A program made the position numbers and the translations under genes. DNA of 64,000 nucleotides from Dipteris shenzhenensis (taxonomy: Eukaryota; Polypodiophyta; Polypodiopsida; Gleicheniales). Positions within the stretch are counted from its first letter, which is position 1. The number at the start of each line of letters is the position of its first letter. Below, piece after piece: positions 33,085 through 44,631 of this stretch. The stretch lies in the NCBI GenBank assembly GCA_047967505.1, contig CM106541.1, one strand, 5' to 3'. Under the pieces are notes generated by a model that had not been told where the DNA came from, made no database searches, and worked only from the letters and a program-made list of their open reading frames with translations.

Positions 33085-34185
33085 CTAATGGTTCTCCCGG
33101 GGCTTATTGGAAAACCTGCTTAGTACACCAGTTGCAAAGCCGATGTCCGGCCACGTGTTACACAAGTAAATTAAGCTGACCACAAGCCTTCTGTACTTCG
33201 CTTCGTCCACCAGTGGTGATGAATCCTCATTTGAGAGCTTCACGTCAACCTCCATAGGGGTACCAACTGACTTGCACTCAACCATGCTAAATGCCTTCAG
33301 TATCTCTCCAGCATACTTTAGCTGTGAAATGAAGATCTGTTTTGGCTCTTGCCAAACTTCAATCCCCAAACAGAAATGCATTAGTCCAAGGTCTATCATT
33401 TCAAACTCTCTTCATAGCAAATGCTTTGTTTGTGAGATCTTCTCTTCATGGTTCCCTCTTATGACAAGGTTGTCCACATAAAGGACCACGATCATACATC
33501 TGCCTCCTTCTCTAAAATATACAAATTTGCATCAGATGGGCTCCTCCTAAACATGTTTTGCAGAAAGTAGGCATCAATTCACTAGTACCACGCTCGTGGG
33601 GCTTGTATTAGCCCGTAAAGTGTCTTCTTTAGTTTACAGGCTTTACCTTCTGAACTGGGGATCACAAAACCTGGTGGTTGTTCCACGTATACCTCCTCCT
33701 TGAGATCTCCATTCAGAAAGGTGGATTTTACATCCATCTAAAACACAGGCCAACTTCCCTGGGCTGCTAAAATTAAAACACTGCGAATTGTGGTTAGTCG
33801 AGCAAGTATCCTGATAATCAAAACCATGTACCTATGTGAATCCTTTTGCCACGAGCCAAGCCTTGTACTTATCCAATGTGCCGTCGGACTTGTACTTGGT
33901 CTTGTACACCCACTTTGTGCCGATTACCTTGCATTTTGGTGGTCGATCCACAAGGTCCCAAGTGTTGTTCTTCATTATGGATCCATACTCTAACTACATA
34001 GCCTCCATCCACCTATCATCACCCTGTGCCTCTTCAAGACACTTGGGTTCATCAGCACGGATCACCTCTGTCATCAAAGCATAGTTGACCAAGTGTTCCT
34101 GCGCTCTTCCTTGCTCCTCTAATCTCTTGGACCGGCGGTGTTCAAATGGTTCCTCCTCAATGGCTGGAGGTTCTCTGCCATCCAA
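33085..34185 (-). pseudogene. Copia internal A: reverse transcriptase, truncated and broken
   Basis: Three frame segments. 34185-33994 is the N-terminal entry (EEPFEHRRSKRLEEQGRA, KCLEEAQGDDRWMEAM, then a stop). 33990-33480 is a middle part legible only through frameshifts. 33399-33085 is the C-terminal part (MIDLGLMHFCLGIEV, IFISQLKYAGEILKAFSM, DEAKYRRLVVSLIYLCNT). Upstream coding sequence is absent: the copy stops at 34243 where LTR 2 begins. Confidence 0.85.
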
Positions 34186-34243
34186 AAGCTGCTTTACCCA
34201 CTTCGGGAATGGCTATTGCCATTGTGGTTCTGCAGGCTCTTCT

Positions 34244-34960
34244 TGTAAGAAAACAATATGTCTGTGCTCAACAAATAACAGGATCTTGTACACAAGAGAG
34301 AGAGACAGAGTATGGAGAATCAAAAATTTGATTACTGTAGAACTGATACAATAGATGGCGCTGCCTCCCAACCGTGCGCTCCTATGAAAGAAGCTTCGAT
34401 GGTGAGCTGGAAACAGTAGAGGACAGAGGTTAGATGCTAAGGAATCAAGGTTGCTGTAGCCAGTAATGAAATGGGCTTCACGGGCTCACTCTTATATAGC
34501 CACCAGTCATAGTTGGTTAGGCTTAATTGGGCGACCGACCCAGTCCGCCCAAAACGGTGGACTGGGGGTCGGTCCTGAAATAGGCCACCGACCACACGCT
34601 AGAACTGGTACACAAAATAGAGCAACTGACCTACAGACACCGTTCAGCCCACAGCCATCCGAGATCATCTGGGACTCCAAACAGGCCTCGCAACGTGAGA
34701 GTGGGCTGCCTCGAGAAATGCTCCATCTACCCTCAGTGCGGTTAGTCAAGGGATGCCTTCCCGCACTTGCATGTAGCCTAGTTGGTAGTGTGCCAACTCC
34801 GTCCAGCCATCAAGCCACACATGACCCCCATCTGGTGTCCAAACCAGGACCTACTGGATAACCGAGCTACTCAAATGCCTTCTCCTCATATGGGGGGCTT
34901 ACAAGTAGAGTTAGCTAGTTCTCGCGTAGTTACATGAGAGTGGAGCATTAATATCTAACG
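34244..34960 (-). mobile_element. Copia LTR 2 (shared, middle)
   Basis: 717 bp, TGTAAGAAAACAATATG...ATATCTAACG. The terminal CA has become CG. On its left the primer-binding leader is replaced by CAGGCTCTTCT, joining directly to truncated RT. Confidence 0.88.
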
Positions 34961-34990
34961 CCCCCCCTCAATGTCCACCTGCAAGTGAAC

Positions 34991-35486
34991 TTACTTTTTT
35001 GGCCCAATGCCAAGTCGATGAAGATGCCTCTCTAGAAAGTCTCTTCCAAGAGCCTTCGTGAAGATGTCCGCAGCATTCTCTGTAGTCGGACAGTACACCA
35101 AGTCGACCTCTCCATCCATGATGAGCTCACGTACAAAGTGATATTGAATCTCAATGTGTTTTGTGCAAGCGTGGAAGACAAGGTTCTTTGCAATTGCCAT
35201 GCAACTCTGATTGTCACATGATAACTATGTAGGCTTGTTCTGCACTGCACCCATGTCCTCCAAAATCCTTCTCAACCACACTACCTCATAGGAAGCAAAG
35301 CATGCTGATTTGTACTCAGCCTCGGTAGAAAAAAGAGCAACTGTGGGTTGCTTCTTGCTGACCCATGACACAGCTCCAGATCCAAGTAAGAAACAATAAC
35401 CTGTCACTGATTTCCTACTCTCCACATCTCCTACCCAATTCGAGTCACAGAATCTGGTCAAGATGTTGCCCTTGGTATACGTGATG
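34991..35486 (-). pseudogene. Copia internal B: RNase H domain
   Basis: Same domain as in internal A: ILTRFCDSNWVGDVESRKS, VSWVSKKQPTVALFSTEAEY, then a stop (ACATAG region at 35224), and MAIAKNLVFHACTKHIEIQY to FTKALGRDFLERHLHRLGI. It keeps the C-terminal tail lost in copy A but is split by the stop. Confidence 0.88.
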
Positions 35487-35636
35487 CCATCCACATCCCT
35501 GCCCTCTAATGGTTCTCCCAGCACCCACATCCCTGCCCTCTAATGGTTCTCCCAGCACCCACATCCCTGCCCTCTAATGGTTCTCCCTCTGATGTATTTC
35601 AGCACCCACATCCCTGCCCTCTAATGGTTCTCCCAG
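35487..35636. repeat. 34-bp minisatellite expanded inside copia pol
   Basis: Four copies of a 34-bp unit containing CACCCACATCCCTGCCCTCT. The homologous place in internal A (33066-33101) has one. 34 is not a multiple of three, so the expansion breaks the RT-RNase H frame. Part of the original coding (TGCCTTTGATGTATTTCAG) remains between the third and fourth copies. Confidence 0.9.
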
Positions 35637-36700
35637 GGCTTATTGGAAAACCTGCTTAGTACACCAGTTGCAAAGCTGATGTCCGGCCACGTGTTGCACA
35701 AGTAAATCAAGCTACCCACAAGCCTTCTATACTTCGCTTCGTCCACCAGTGGTGATGAATCCTCATTTGAGAGCTTCACGTCAACCTCCATAGGGGTACC
35801 AACTGACTTGCACTCAACCATGCTAAATGCCTTCAGTATCTCTCCAGCATACTTTAGCTGTGAAATGAAGATCTGTTTTGGCTCTTGCCAAACTTCAATC
35901 CCCAAACAGAAATGCATTAGTCCAAGGTCTATCATTTCAAACTCTCTTCATAGCAAATGCTTTGTCTGCGAGATATCTTCATGGTTCCCTCTTATGACAA
36001 GGTTGTCCACATAAAGGACCACGATCATACATCTGCCTCCTTCTCTGAAGATATACAAATTTGCATCAGATGGGCTCCTCCTGAACCCGTTTTGCAGAAA
36101 GTAGGCATCAATTCACTAGTACCACGCTCGTGGGGCCTGTTTCAGCCCGTAAAGTGTCTTCTTTAGTTTACAGGCTTTACCTTTTGAACTGGGGATCACA
36201 AAACCTGGTGGTTGTTCCACGTATACCTCCTCCTTGAGATCTCCATTCAGAAAGGTGGATTTTACATCCATCTCAAACATGGGCCTACTTCCCTGTGCAG
36301 CTAAAGCCAAAACACTGCGAATTGTGGTTAGTCGAGCTGTGGGAGCAAAAGTATCCTGATAATCAAAACCATGTACCTGTGCGAATCCTTTTGCCACGAG
36401 CCGAGCCTTGTACTTGTCCAACGTGCCGTCGGACTTATACTTGGTCTTGTACACCCACTTGGTTCTAATTACCTTGCATTTTGGTGGTCGATCCAGAAGG
36501 TCCCAAGTGTTGTTCTTCATTATGGAGCCATACTCCGATTGCATAGCCTCCATCCACCTATCATCACCCTGTGCCTCTTCAAGACACTTGGGTTCTTCAA
36601 CACGGATCACCTCTATCATCAAAGCATAGTTGACTGAGTGTTCCTGCGCCCTTCTTTGCTCTCTAATCTCTTGGATCGGCTATGTTCGCATGGTTCCTCC
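35621..36700 (-). pseudogene. Copia internal B: reverse transcriptase
   Basis: The RVT_2 domain starts at 36622: [100 protein letters not shown] and [19 protein letters not shown], then a stop at 36116. The catalytic site reads YVDN (about 36003-36014) in place of YVDD, a lesion of the active site. The last part, 35935-35621, is open. Non-functional. Confidence 0.9.
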
Positions 36701-36797
36701 TCAATGGTTGGAGGTTCTCTGCCATCCAAATGCTGCTTTACCCACTTCGGGAATGGCCGTTGCCATTGTGGTTCTGCAGAGGCTGTTCTTCATTTCT

Positions 36798-37771
36798 TTA
36801 TCTTGAATCCTCCCAAGCATCATTGGGGGAGTTCGGTGTGCTGTTGGTGGTGGTACTGGATGGATATCCTGGTCCTGGTTGTCTGGGAAGGAAGCATCCT
36901 CCTCCAATTGATGCGGCTTTTCTGAGAAGACCACATCGTGACTTACTATTACTTCTTAGTAACAGGGTTATAGAGACGGTAACCCTTTGCCTCTTCACTA
37001 TAGCCCAAGAAAATACACTTTCGGCTCTTCGGTTCCCATTTGGTCCTATTAGCATCAGGGACATGCACAAAACAGTCACATCCAAAAACTTTGAAATGTG
37101 CAGCTGAAGGTTTCTTACCAAAAAAGGCCTACAGTGGAGTCATCCCATTCATAGCCTTCGTGTAGCTATGATTTAGAATGTAAACTACAGTGTTAATGCT
37201 TCAGCCCAGAAATTCTTTGGCAAATCTTTCCCTTTCATCATACTCCTGCCCATTTCACAGATGACGCGCATCTTGCGCTCTGCTACTCCATTTTGCTATG
37301 ATGTATGTGGCGGGGGTTTCTTTCTCTTGATCCCGTGACTTTTGCAGTAACTTTTGAATTTAGTTGATGTGAACTCTCCACCTCTGTTTGATCTCAATTT
37401 CTTCACCTTCCTCCCCAATTCTTTCTCGACCATTACCTACTAAAAGCGTCGTCTTTAGTCTTCAGGAAGTATATCCATATCCTTCTACTGTAGTCGTCGA
37501 TCAGTGTCATGAAGTAGTAGGAACCACCCAAAGCTTCTGTCTCCATCTTTCCACAGAGGTCTATGTGAACGAGCTCTAGAGGAGCCTTTGCCCTGCTGGC
37601 CTCTTTAGGAAAGGGCTGCCGATGCTGCTTGCCCATCATGCAAGCTTCAAATACATTGAGTAGATCTGAAATTTCTGGTAGGTATGCAATCATTCCACTT
37701 TTATGCATCTCCTTCAAAGAACTAAGGTTTAGATGACCAAACCTCTCATGCCATAGCTTAGTGTTCTTCAC
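36798..37771 (-). pseudogene. Copia internal B: integrase
   Basis: GAG-pre-integrase zinc region: LWHERFGHLNLSSLKEM and FEACMMGKQHRQPF, with the first Cys of the CxxC pair replaced by Phe. The core begins PLELVHIDLCGKMETEALGG (first Asp) and TLIDDYSRRIWIYFLKTKDD, then a stop near 37437. The continuation with a QNGVAERK-type Glu block at about 37280-37310 is in a shifted frame. 37121-36798 is out of frame. Dead. Confidence 0.85.
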
Positions 37772-38154
37772 ATCGGCTCAAGCACTGAAAGCTGAGAGTT
37801 CATAGATGTTGTTGCACTGTGTACCTTTACCAATGACCTTCCCTTGAAGATCCAAAATCTGTGCACCATTCTTATCAAATTGAACTTTGAGGTCCCGATC
37901 CATGATCGCAGAAACGAACAACAATGCACATAAAGAACATCGGACAACTGTTTTACAACTCCATCTGACTTGAGAGCAATCGTACCTTTTCCTTTTGCTG
38001 GACATTTTGCATCATTGCCGACTGCTACTAGGATACCATTCCCTACCGGCTGTAGAGAGGTATACCAATCCTTCCGATTGGTCATGTGGCATGATGCACC
38101 ACTATGAATGATCCAAGGTTCAGCCGCAGATACATGAACTGTCTCCGTGCACAT
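37768..38154 (-). pseudogene. Copia internal B: protease
   Basis: EPWIIHSGASCHMTNRKDWY is the retropepsin site, with His in place of the catalytic Asp (HSGAS for DSGAS). GNGILVAVGNDAKCPAKGKG and LSDVLYVHCCSFLRSW follow. Loss of the Asp would abolish proteolysis. Confidence 0.85.
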
Positions 38155-38159
38155 CTCCT

Positions 38160-39060
38160 CAATTGCTACGAATAGTTCTACTAGTACTGCCTGCGCGTTG
38201 TTGCTGGACTCTTTCTTTACTCCGTTCTCATCTGCAATCTTCTTTCGGTACTCATTCTGCTTGTGCCTTGCCTTGTTGCAATAGAAGCATTTGATCTTCT
38301 TCTTTCTCTTTTTATCATCAGAAGAAGATGGGTTACTATACTCCTTACCCTTACCTTTCTTTGATCCGGTCTAGAAAGCTGAATCTTCTCCAGTTCTCGT
38401 CTTTTGACCCATCTCCTCCTCCAGAAGCATCGTGTTGAAATCCTCAAAGTTGAGGGGCGGATTTCTATTCTGCATATTCAGTGCCATAACAAGACCGTCG
38501 TACTTTGGTGGGAGAACCCGTATGCACCTTCATGCTAGATTCTTGCTAGTGATGGTGATGCCAATCGCAGTCATCTAATCGCGCAGATTCTTCACCCTAG
38601 TGATGAACTTCTCTACCGCTTCAGACTTAGACAATTTTTTGTTTGCAAGTTGAGTCTCCAGATTCTAAATCCGTGTCTACTTCGTGGTCTCGTATTGATT
38701 TTTCAAGACTGTCCATGCCTCCTCCGCTGTGGTGACATGTTGAATGAACGCCATGATGGAATCACTCACATTTCAAATAATAGAACACATTGCATCTGCA
38801 TTTCTTCTTGTCCACGCGAGAATCTCATCCGCAGTTGGTACTATCTATTGTCCTGCATTGGCTAGATCCGGTCTCGCAACCGGCCTCATGTCCACCCTAG
38901 TAGCAGTGTCCCAAAGTCATATGCGCTTAGGATGGTCTTCAACTTGAACTTCCAGAGTGGATAGTTAGAGCCGTCCAACTTTCCGCTTTGGCCGAATAGT
39001 GGGATTCGCAGTCTTGTGGGCTAGGCCATCTCTCACAATCTGCTCACAAATAGAAACACA
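38160..39060 (-). pseudogene. Copia internal B: gag
   Basis: Conceptual translation with several stops reads FIQHVTTAEEAWTVLKNQYE, EAVEKFITRVKNLRD, VLPPKYDGLVMALNMQNR and FEDFNTMLLEEEMGQK, typical of copia gag (UBN2). A lysine-rich stretch follows and then a zinc knuckle, CFYCNKARHKQNEY, whose final Cys is Tyr. It cannot make a functional capsid protein. Confidence 0.8.
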
Positions 39061-39087
39061 CTACCAAATCTTCTTGCTAGAGTCCAG

Positions 39088-39099
39088 GCTCTGATACCA
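39088..39099 (-). promoter_or_regulatory. Copia primer-binding site, initiator-Met tRNA
   Basis: In element sense the sequence adjoining the 5' LTR is TGGTATCAGAGCC, the standard complement of the 3' end of initiator-Met tRNA. Confidence 0.92.
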
Positions 39100-39684
39100 T
39101 GTAAGAAAACAATACAACGTCTGTGCTCAATAGATAATAGGATCTCGTACGCAAGAGAGAAAAGCAAATAGTATGGAGAATCAAAAATTTGATTACTGTA
39201 GAACTGATACAATAGATGGCACTACCTCCCAACCATTTTCTCCTGTGAAAGATGCTTCGATGGCGAGCTGGAAATAGTAGAGGACGGAGGCTAGATGCTA
39301 AGGAATCAGGGTTGCTGTAGCCAGTGATGAAATGGGCTTCACAGGCTTGCTCTTATATAGCCACCAGTCGTAGTCGGTTAGACTTAATTGAGTGACCGAC
39401 CCAGTCTGCCCAAAACGGCCGACTGGGGGGCGGTCCTAAAATAGGCCATCGACCACATGATAGAACCAGTGCGCACAATAGAGCAACTGACCTAGTTGGC
39501 GGTGTGCCAACTCTATCTGAAGCTGTCCAGCCATCAGGCCACACATGGCCTCCATCTGCTGTCCAAACCAGGACCTACTGGATAACCGAGCTACTCAAAT
39601 GCCTTCTCCTCATATGGGGGGCTTACAAGTAGAGTTAGCTGGTTCCCACATAGTTACACGAGAGTGGAGCATTGATATCTAACA
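39100..39684 (-). mobile_element. Copia LTR 3 (5' LTR), with 147-bp deletion
   Basis: 585 bp. Colinear with LTR 1 except for a missing segment equal to 32164-32310, bounded by a CCTA microhomology. Confidence 0.9.
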
Positions 39685-40770
39685 TCTCCTTCTCTTTTGC
39701 TTCTCTTATGCTTCTCCTTCTCTTATGCATATGCTTTCTGCTTCTTACCTACTCTTGTTTTTTGTTTTTTGTTTTTTGTTTTCATGTTTGTGTCTATGTT
39801 TATCAAATGCCCCCAAATTAGACATGGGATCACGTCGCACATCTGATGAGTATGGAAACCCTTGTAGGAGGAAACATCATGATCTCTATTCTCGAGAGGA
39901 CTGATTCCACTCACACGACACGTCAGGGGCCTACCCCTATGACTACTCTGAACTCCTTTGCTAGCAGCTCATGGCTTTGTCAAGAGTCGCGACGAGTTTG
40001 TCGCATAGATGACCAATGCAGAGGCAGCAAGATTCTTCTCTCTGCTATCCCAAAGGACCTCAGCAAAGCTCTCTCCTACACCGACGATTGGACCTACTGT
40101 CCAACCGTCCCCTCTAGCCCCTTTGATTGAGGGGTCATCACCTGGGCGTGCCCATCATAAGGGAAGGAAGAGTAGGAGGGGTCGCTTATGTTGTGTTGAC
40201 TCGAGAGATGTAGATGAGTCAGCACACTCACATCCCTACAGGTCTCCACTTGGTCTTGAGACCCAGTACCAGTCAGGTCCCTTACCCTCTCCTACTCCCA
40301 CTGCTACTCCTCGCTCCAAAAGCACTCGCACAAACACCACTTGCTCTGACTCTCCCACTACCATGAGTCCTCCTTACCCGATTGAGGACCTGTCCTATCA
40401 AATCATGGCTACTGGTGGAGAGATAATAGAAGATAAAAAGGGCATAGTAGTTATGGTCACCATGAGGCGGTTGATGAGCCACCACTTTAGGAGTGGCATA
40501 GCTACTGACTGGCGGTACCAAGATGACCAAAAGAAGTAGGCAGTCATCGATGAATTGAAAAGAAAATACCCTAGCCCCCCAAATTGGGAGTTCAATGAGA
40601 ATTACATGTGAGAGTGCATGAGTTTGGTTTTGAAGCATCATAGGTCAACCTTGTGTACTTCCGTCGCAAAGGGGAAGGCTAAACCCAGCTAGGCAGACAA
40701 AGCTGATTGCAAGTTTTTCAAGAGGAAGGACATGGACCATCTCGAAATGTTCCTAAGGAAATTTAGAAAA
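39685..40770 (+). pseudogene. CACTA-associated ORF, copy 2 of the complex repeat
   Basis: After the copia array the pyrimidine tract resumes (39685-39750), followed by coding-like sequence. One frame (40009-40539) reads MTNAEAARFFSLLSQRT, a Ser/Pro/Thr-rich linker, then ATGGEIIEDKKGIVVMVTMR and RYQDDQKK. A TAG at 40537 interrupts, and the same frame goes on: AVIDELKRKYPSPPNWEFNE, SLVLKHHRSTLCTSVAKGKA and KADCKFFKRKDMDHLEMFL. The last part matches 4741-4800. The layout resembles the En/Spm-type second ORF of CACTA elements, possibly DNA-binding. Family assignment is tentative. Confidence 0.5.
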
Positions 40771-41650
40771 AAAAGGGGGGACATGTTTAAAATGTATAAA
40801 ATAGGAAGAATTAAAATAAAAAGGAAAATTAAATGGAATAATTAGGGATAAAATAAAAATTTTAATTGGTAGATAATGAAGATAAATAAATTACTAAGTA
40901 GATATTTTACTAAAACATAAGGAAGATAAGCAAGGCTGTTTAGCTTGTGGCATTCGAGTCATTCCTGCTGTAATGCTTTTGCACCATATAATTTGTACTC
41001 TATAGTCAAGAAGCTTATCTCCTCTTAAGGAGGGGTAGATGGCTGTGAATTTCAAAGGGGATCTCATTGATGAGGTTGCGGACTCTGCCATCGAATCTTC
41101 TTGGGAAGAGGTTTGGCGGGGGTCTCGTTGTTGAGGCTGGAATTTCTTGCTATCTTGGATACATGTTGGATGCGATTGCACCCGTATCATTGAGCTTGTA
41201 GATAATTAGTATGCAAGTTAGATATTTTTGCATATAGGAGATAGCTATGATGTTTGGTGGGGGTCTCGTTACGGAGGCTGCAGACTCTTTTGCCAATTCA
41301 TCTTGAGTTTTGGCATAGCTTCTTGTACTGCTTATGAATTCATTGCATGCTTTGAGAATATGGAATGAAAATGTGTGATACTATTATTGATGCAATCTAT
41401 TATGTGCCTATGCAAAATCATGTTAGTGCATGTGATGTATCTTACTATATGCTTATTTGTGGGATTTAATAGGGAAATTTAGACTCAAACATCCCGATTA
41501 GGTCTTCCTAAATGTGCAAAAATGTGCATATGCCAGTGAGTGTGCGTGTAACAATCTAGTGCAAATTATATGTGCAAAAACGTGCATATGCTAGTGAGTG
41601 CTCGTGATACAATCTAATCCTAACTAAGGAAGACTTGGTTTCCCAAATCT
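40771..41650. other. AT-rich and repeat DNA 3' of gypsy copy 3
   Basis: 40771-40920 is AT-rich. 41010-41310 has two or three degenerate copies of TTTGGCGGGGGTCTCGTTGT with GAGGCTGCAGACTCT. 41512-41622 has a 59-bp-offset direct repeat around GTGCATATGCYAGTGAGTG. Part may be LTR of gypsy copy 3, but I could not find a matching LTR on the other side. Confidence 0.45.
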
Positions 41651-42725
41651 TTATTTTTGTTGGGGATGGCTTGCATGTTGATGTAGTAGTGCTTCAGTTA
41701 GCTCCATTTATTGTTGTGTTGAATTGGGCTCCATCCAATGTTTTTAGCAACACAGCTCTGATGGGATTCATCTTTCATACTCGATAGGGTCCTTGACCTA
41801 GATACTTCAGTCTTCCCTTATGTACTTTGGCATTGTATAATAGAGCTAAGTTGCCTTCCTTGATGTCTTTAGCTTTCAGATTTCTATCAAACCATGCCTT
41901 TCTTTTGTGTTTTTCTGTTGTCATGGCATGGTAGGCGACTAGTCTTCTCTGTATGCTTCTCCAACTGATAGAGCCTTTCTTTCAAGGATTTATGGTCACC
42001 CAAGTGTTCGTGTACTGCGATGCGTAGACTTGGTATTACAAAATTTGAGTGGGACCACAGCTTTAAGTCCGTACACCAATTGAAACGGTGTGTTCCCTAT
42101 ACTGACCTTGAATGTGGTTCTATATGCCCATAAGGCAGCATTCAGTTTCTCTACACAATCAGAATGCTGTGGTTCTACTACCTTGGTGAGGATAATGCAT
42201 ATTATTTTGTTGGTGGATTCTGCTAGTCCATTCCCTTGGGGGTAGTAGGGTGTTCTTTTTCTATGGATTACCATCAAGCCAGACAAGAGTTCTTGGATTA
42301 CCTCATTGACAAAATGTGTGCCTCTATCGGACACAATTTCAATGGGGCATTAGAATCGGGTGATCACATTTTCATATAAGAATCTTGCTATGCTTCTGGA
42401 ATTTGTCTTTCTGACTTCTTTAGCTTCAGCCCATTTTGTAAAGTAATCAGTGGCCACAATGATGTAGCGTGCCTATGTTTCTTTTGTTGCTGGATGTATG
42501 GGACCCACATAGTCAATCCCCCATTTTTCAAATGGTTTTTTTACAATTGGTGTTAGGGGATTGAAGTCTTTGTGTTGTGGTTTAATAGTCCATTGGCATA
42601 CATCATAGCCTTTTACATATTCATAGGCATCTACCTATAATGTTGGCCACCAATAGCCTGCGAGGAGAACTTTTCTTGCTGTGGCTTCCCCTTGGAAGTG
42701 TCCTCCTACAATGCCTTCATGGACT
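41651..42725 (-). pseudogene. Gypsy copy 3: integrase
   Basis: In minus order: GGHFQGEATARKVLLAGYWW and a CxxC-type region, KWGIDYVGPIHPATKET (first Asp), FTKWAEAKEV, VSDRGTHFVNEVIQELLSGL (second Asp), TPYYPQGNGLAESTNKIICI (Glu), LWAYRTTFKVSIGNTPFQLV, then KEGNLALLYNAKVHKGRLKY as the C-terminal tail. Stops (e.g. 42352, 42452, 42620) break it. The 42334-41996 part is open. No chromodomain seen. Confidence 0.88.
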
Positions 42726-43658
42726 TCACTCAAGATTTGGCATGATCTCATGAGGCATTACACATCTTCTTAAGATCTGGTCCTTGCCCATCTTGTACAG
42801 TTGTCCTACAATGAGTTGATAGGGTGCAGCCTTTAGAATCAAGTTTTTGGCATCTACTACTTTCATGTCAGGTGGTGGTCTTCCTGCCATCAAGTACCCA
42901 ATGATATCTCTGCACCATTCTGGAACAACATCTATTTGAAATAGAGTTGCATCTGGTAAGTCATCTTCTACTCCAGTGGCTTCTTCTCCCGACTTGACTC
43001 GAGACATGTGATTAGCAATGTAGTGTTGGGCACCTTTGTGGACCACTATTTTGAAGTTGAATTCTTGAAGCAAGAGGAGCCATTTGGTTATTCTTCCTAT
43101 GGTACACGGACGGTTCACAAGATAAAGTAATGCTTGATGGTCAGTGTAGAAGACAAAATCATTTGCCAATAGATAGTGCCAAATTTTCTTTACACTATAC
43201 ACCATTTCTAGGGCTTCTCTTTCTATGGTTGTATAGTTGATCTCTGCATCATTGAGTTGGTGACTGGCAAAGTAGAAGGGGTAGTCTTTCTTATGTTCAC
43301 CAGGTTGACAAAGCACACTCCCAATTGCATACTTGGATCCATCAGTATGAACATGAAAATCAATATCCCAATTGGGAGATATAAGGATGGGTGTTGTGAT
43401 TAGGTGCCACTTTAAAAGTTCAAAGGCTTGGTTGCACTCTTTGGTCCATAAGAACTCCACTAATAATTTGTAAAGTGGTCTAGCTATCATGGCATACCGC
43501 AATATAAATCTTCTATAATAGCCGGCATGTCCCATAAAGACCTGTACACCTTTGGAATTTGTAGGAGGCAATTCCATGATGATTTTGATTTTGTCCTTGT
43601 CAGTTGCAATCCCATGTTGAGAGACGATGTGTCCCAAAACAACTCCGTGGGTGAACAT
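42726..43658 (-). pseudogene. Gypsy copy 3: RNase H and linker
   Basis: A 310-residue open frame: VQVFMGHAGYYRRFILRYAM, FLWTKECNQAFELLKWHL, then RNase H with FHVHTDGSKYAIGSVLCQ (first Asp), NYTTIEREALEMVYSVKK (Glu), FVFYTDHQALLYLVNRPC (Asp) and an HYIANHMSRV end where Asp is expected before xxSR. Although open, it lacks its RT and integrase partners in frame. Confidence 0.88.
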
Positions 43659-43661
43659 GAA

Positions 43662-44564
43662 CTAGCATTTTGTTGGATTTAGGGAGATGCCATACTTCCT
43701 GCATTTGATTAGTACTTCTTTAAGACATTTGAAGTGGTCCTGTTTGTTTGAATGGATGCACAAATCATCCAAGAACACCTGTAAAAACTTATTCAAAAAT
43801 GACTTGAAAGCTGTGAACTTGACTCGCTGGAATGTGGTTGGGGCATTTACAAAGGCCGAATGGCATGACTCGATATGCAAAAATACCCCATTTTGTAGCA
43901 AATGCTATTTTTGATTGGTCTTGAGGAGCAATGTGCACTTGGTTATAGCCACTGAAGCCATCCAAGAAGCTATATATCTCGGATCCTGCCACCTTTTCCA
44001 ATACTATTTTTGTTAAGGGTAGGGGATAGTGATCCCTAATTGTGGCAGCATTCACATTTTTTAAGTTTACGCATATTCTGAGCTTCTTGTTGCATTTAGG
44101 TACAATGAAAATGGGTGAAACCCAATCAGTGTGCTCTATCTCGTAGATGAATCTGGCATCTAGGAGTTTTTCCAGCTCATCATAAACCATGGTGCCATAT
44201 TTATGATTTGTGTGATAAGGTCCACATACCTTAGGGTGAGCACCTTCCCTTATAGGTATTGTGTGTACTATCACTTCTGGTGAAATTGCTTTCATCTCTT
44301 TGTATGACCATGCTAGGCAGTCACGGTATTCCATTAGGAGTTCTTTGAGTTTGGTTTCATCTTCTTGACGAAGCTGTTTCCCAATGAAACCAATTTTTCT
44401 TCCTCCCCTTTAAGGGCAAGGTTTATTGTCCGTGTTTTTGCCGGTCCCTCATAGATTGGAGTTTCTCCAATGCTATCGTTTTCTTGAACCTCGGATTCTC
44501 TGAGTGGTTGTGGCATTGCTATTGGCGCACTGCCACTTGTATAATTCTTGAAGTATTCTGGCAC
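43662..44564 (-). pseudogene. Gypsy copy 3: reverse transcriptase
   Basis: From 44334: DCLAWSYKEMKAISPEVIVH, KLLDARFIYEIEHTDWVSPI, RICVNLKNVNAATIRDHYPL, YSFLDGFSGYNQVHIAPQD and FAYRVMPFGLCKCPNH. A frameshift near 43860 separates this from NAPTTFQR and the catalytic site QVFLDDLCIHSN (43660-43900). 44564-44334 is an upstream linker. A stop lies at 43659. Confidence 0.88.
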
Positions 44565-44631
44565 TTCTCGAAGATCGGGGTTGAACTAGCCTGACATGTG
44601 TCATGTGTACTGGGTGGCATAATTGCATTTA

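Larger units (their letters stand above)
31773..39684 (-). mobile_element. Ty1/copia array with three LTRs, minus orientation
   Basis: In minus order: 5' LTR (39684-39100), a full-order internal region gag-PR-IN-RT-RH (39099-34961), a shared LTR (34960-34244), a second internal region holding only RT-RH (34243-32505), and a last LTR (32504-31773). The outer flanks carry the same 5-bp duplication TCTCC (31768-31772 and 39685-39689). The array therefore occupies one integration site, inside the pyrimidine tract. All ORFs are broken. Confidence 0.88.
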
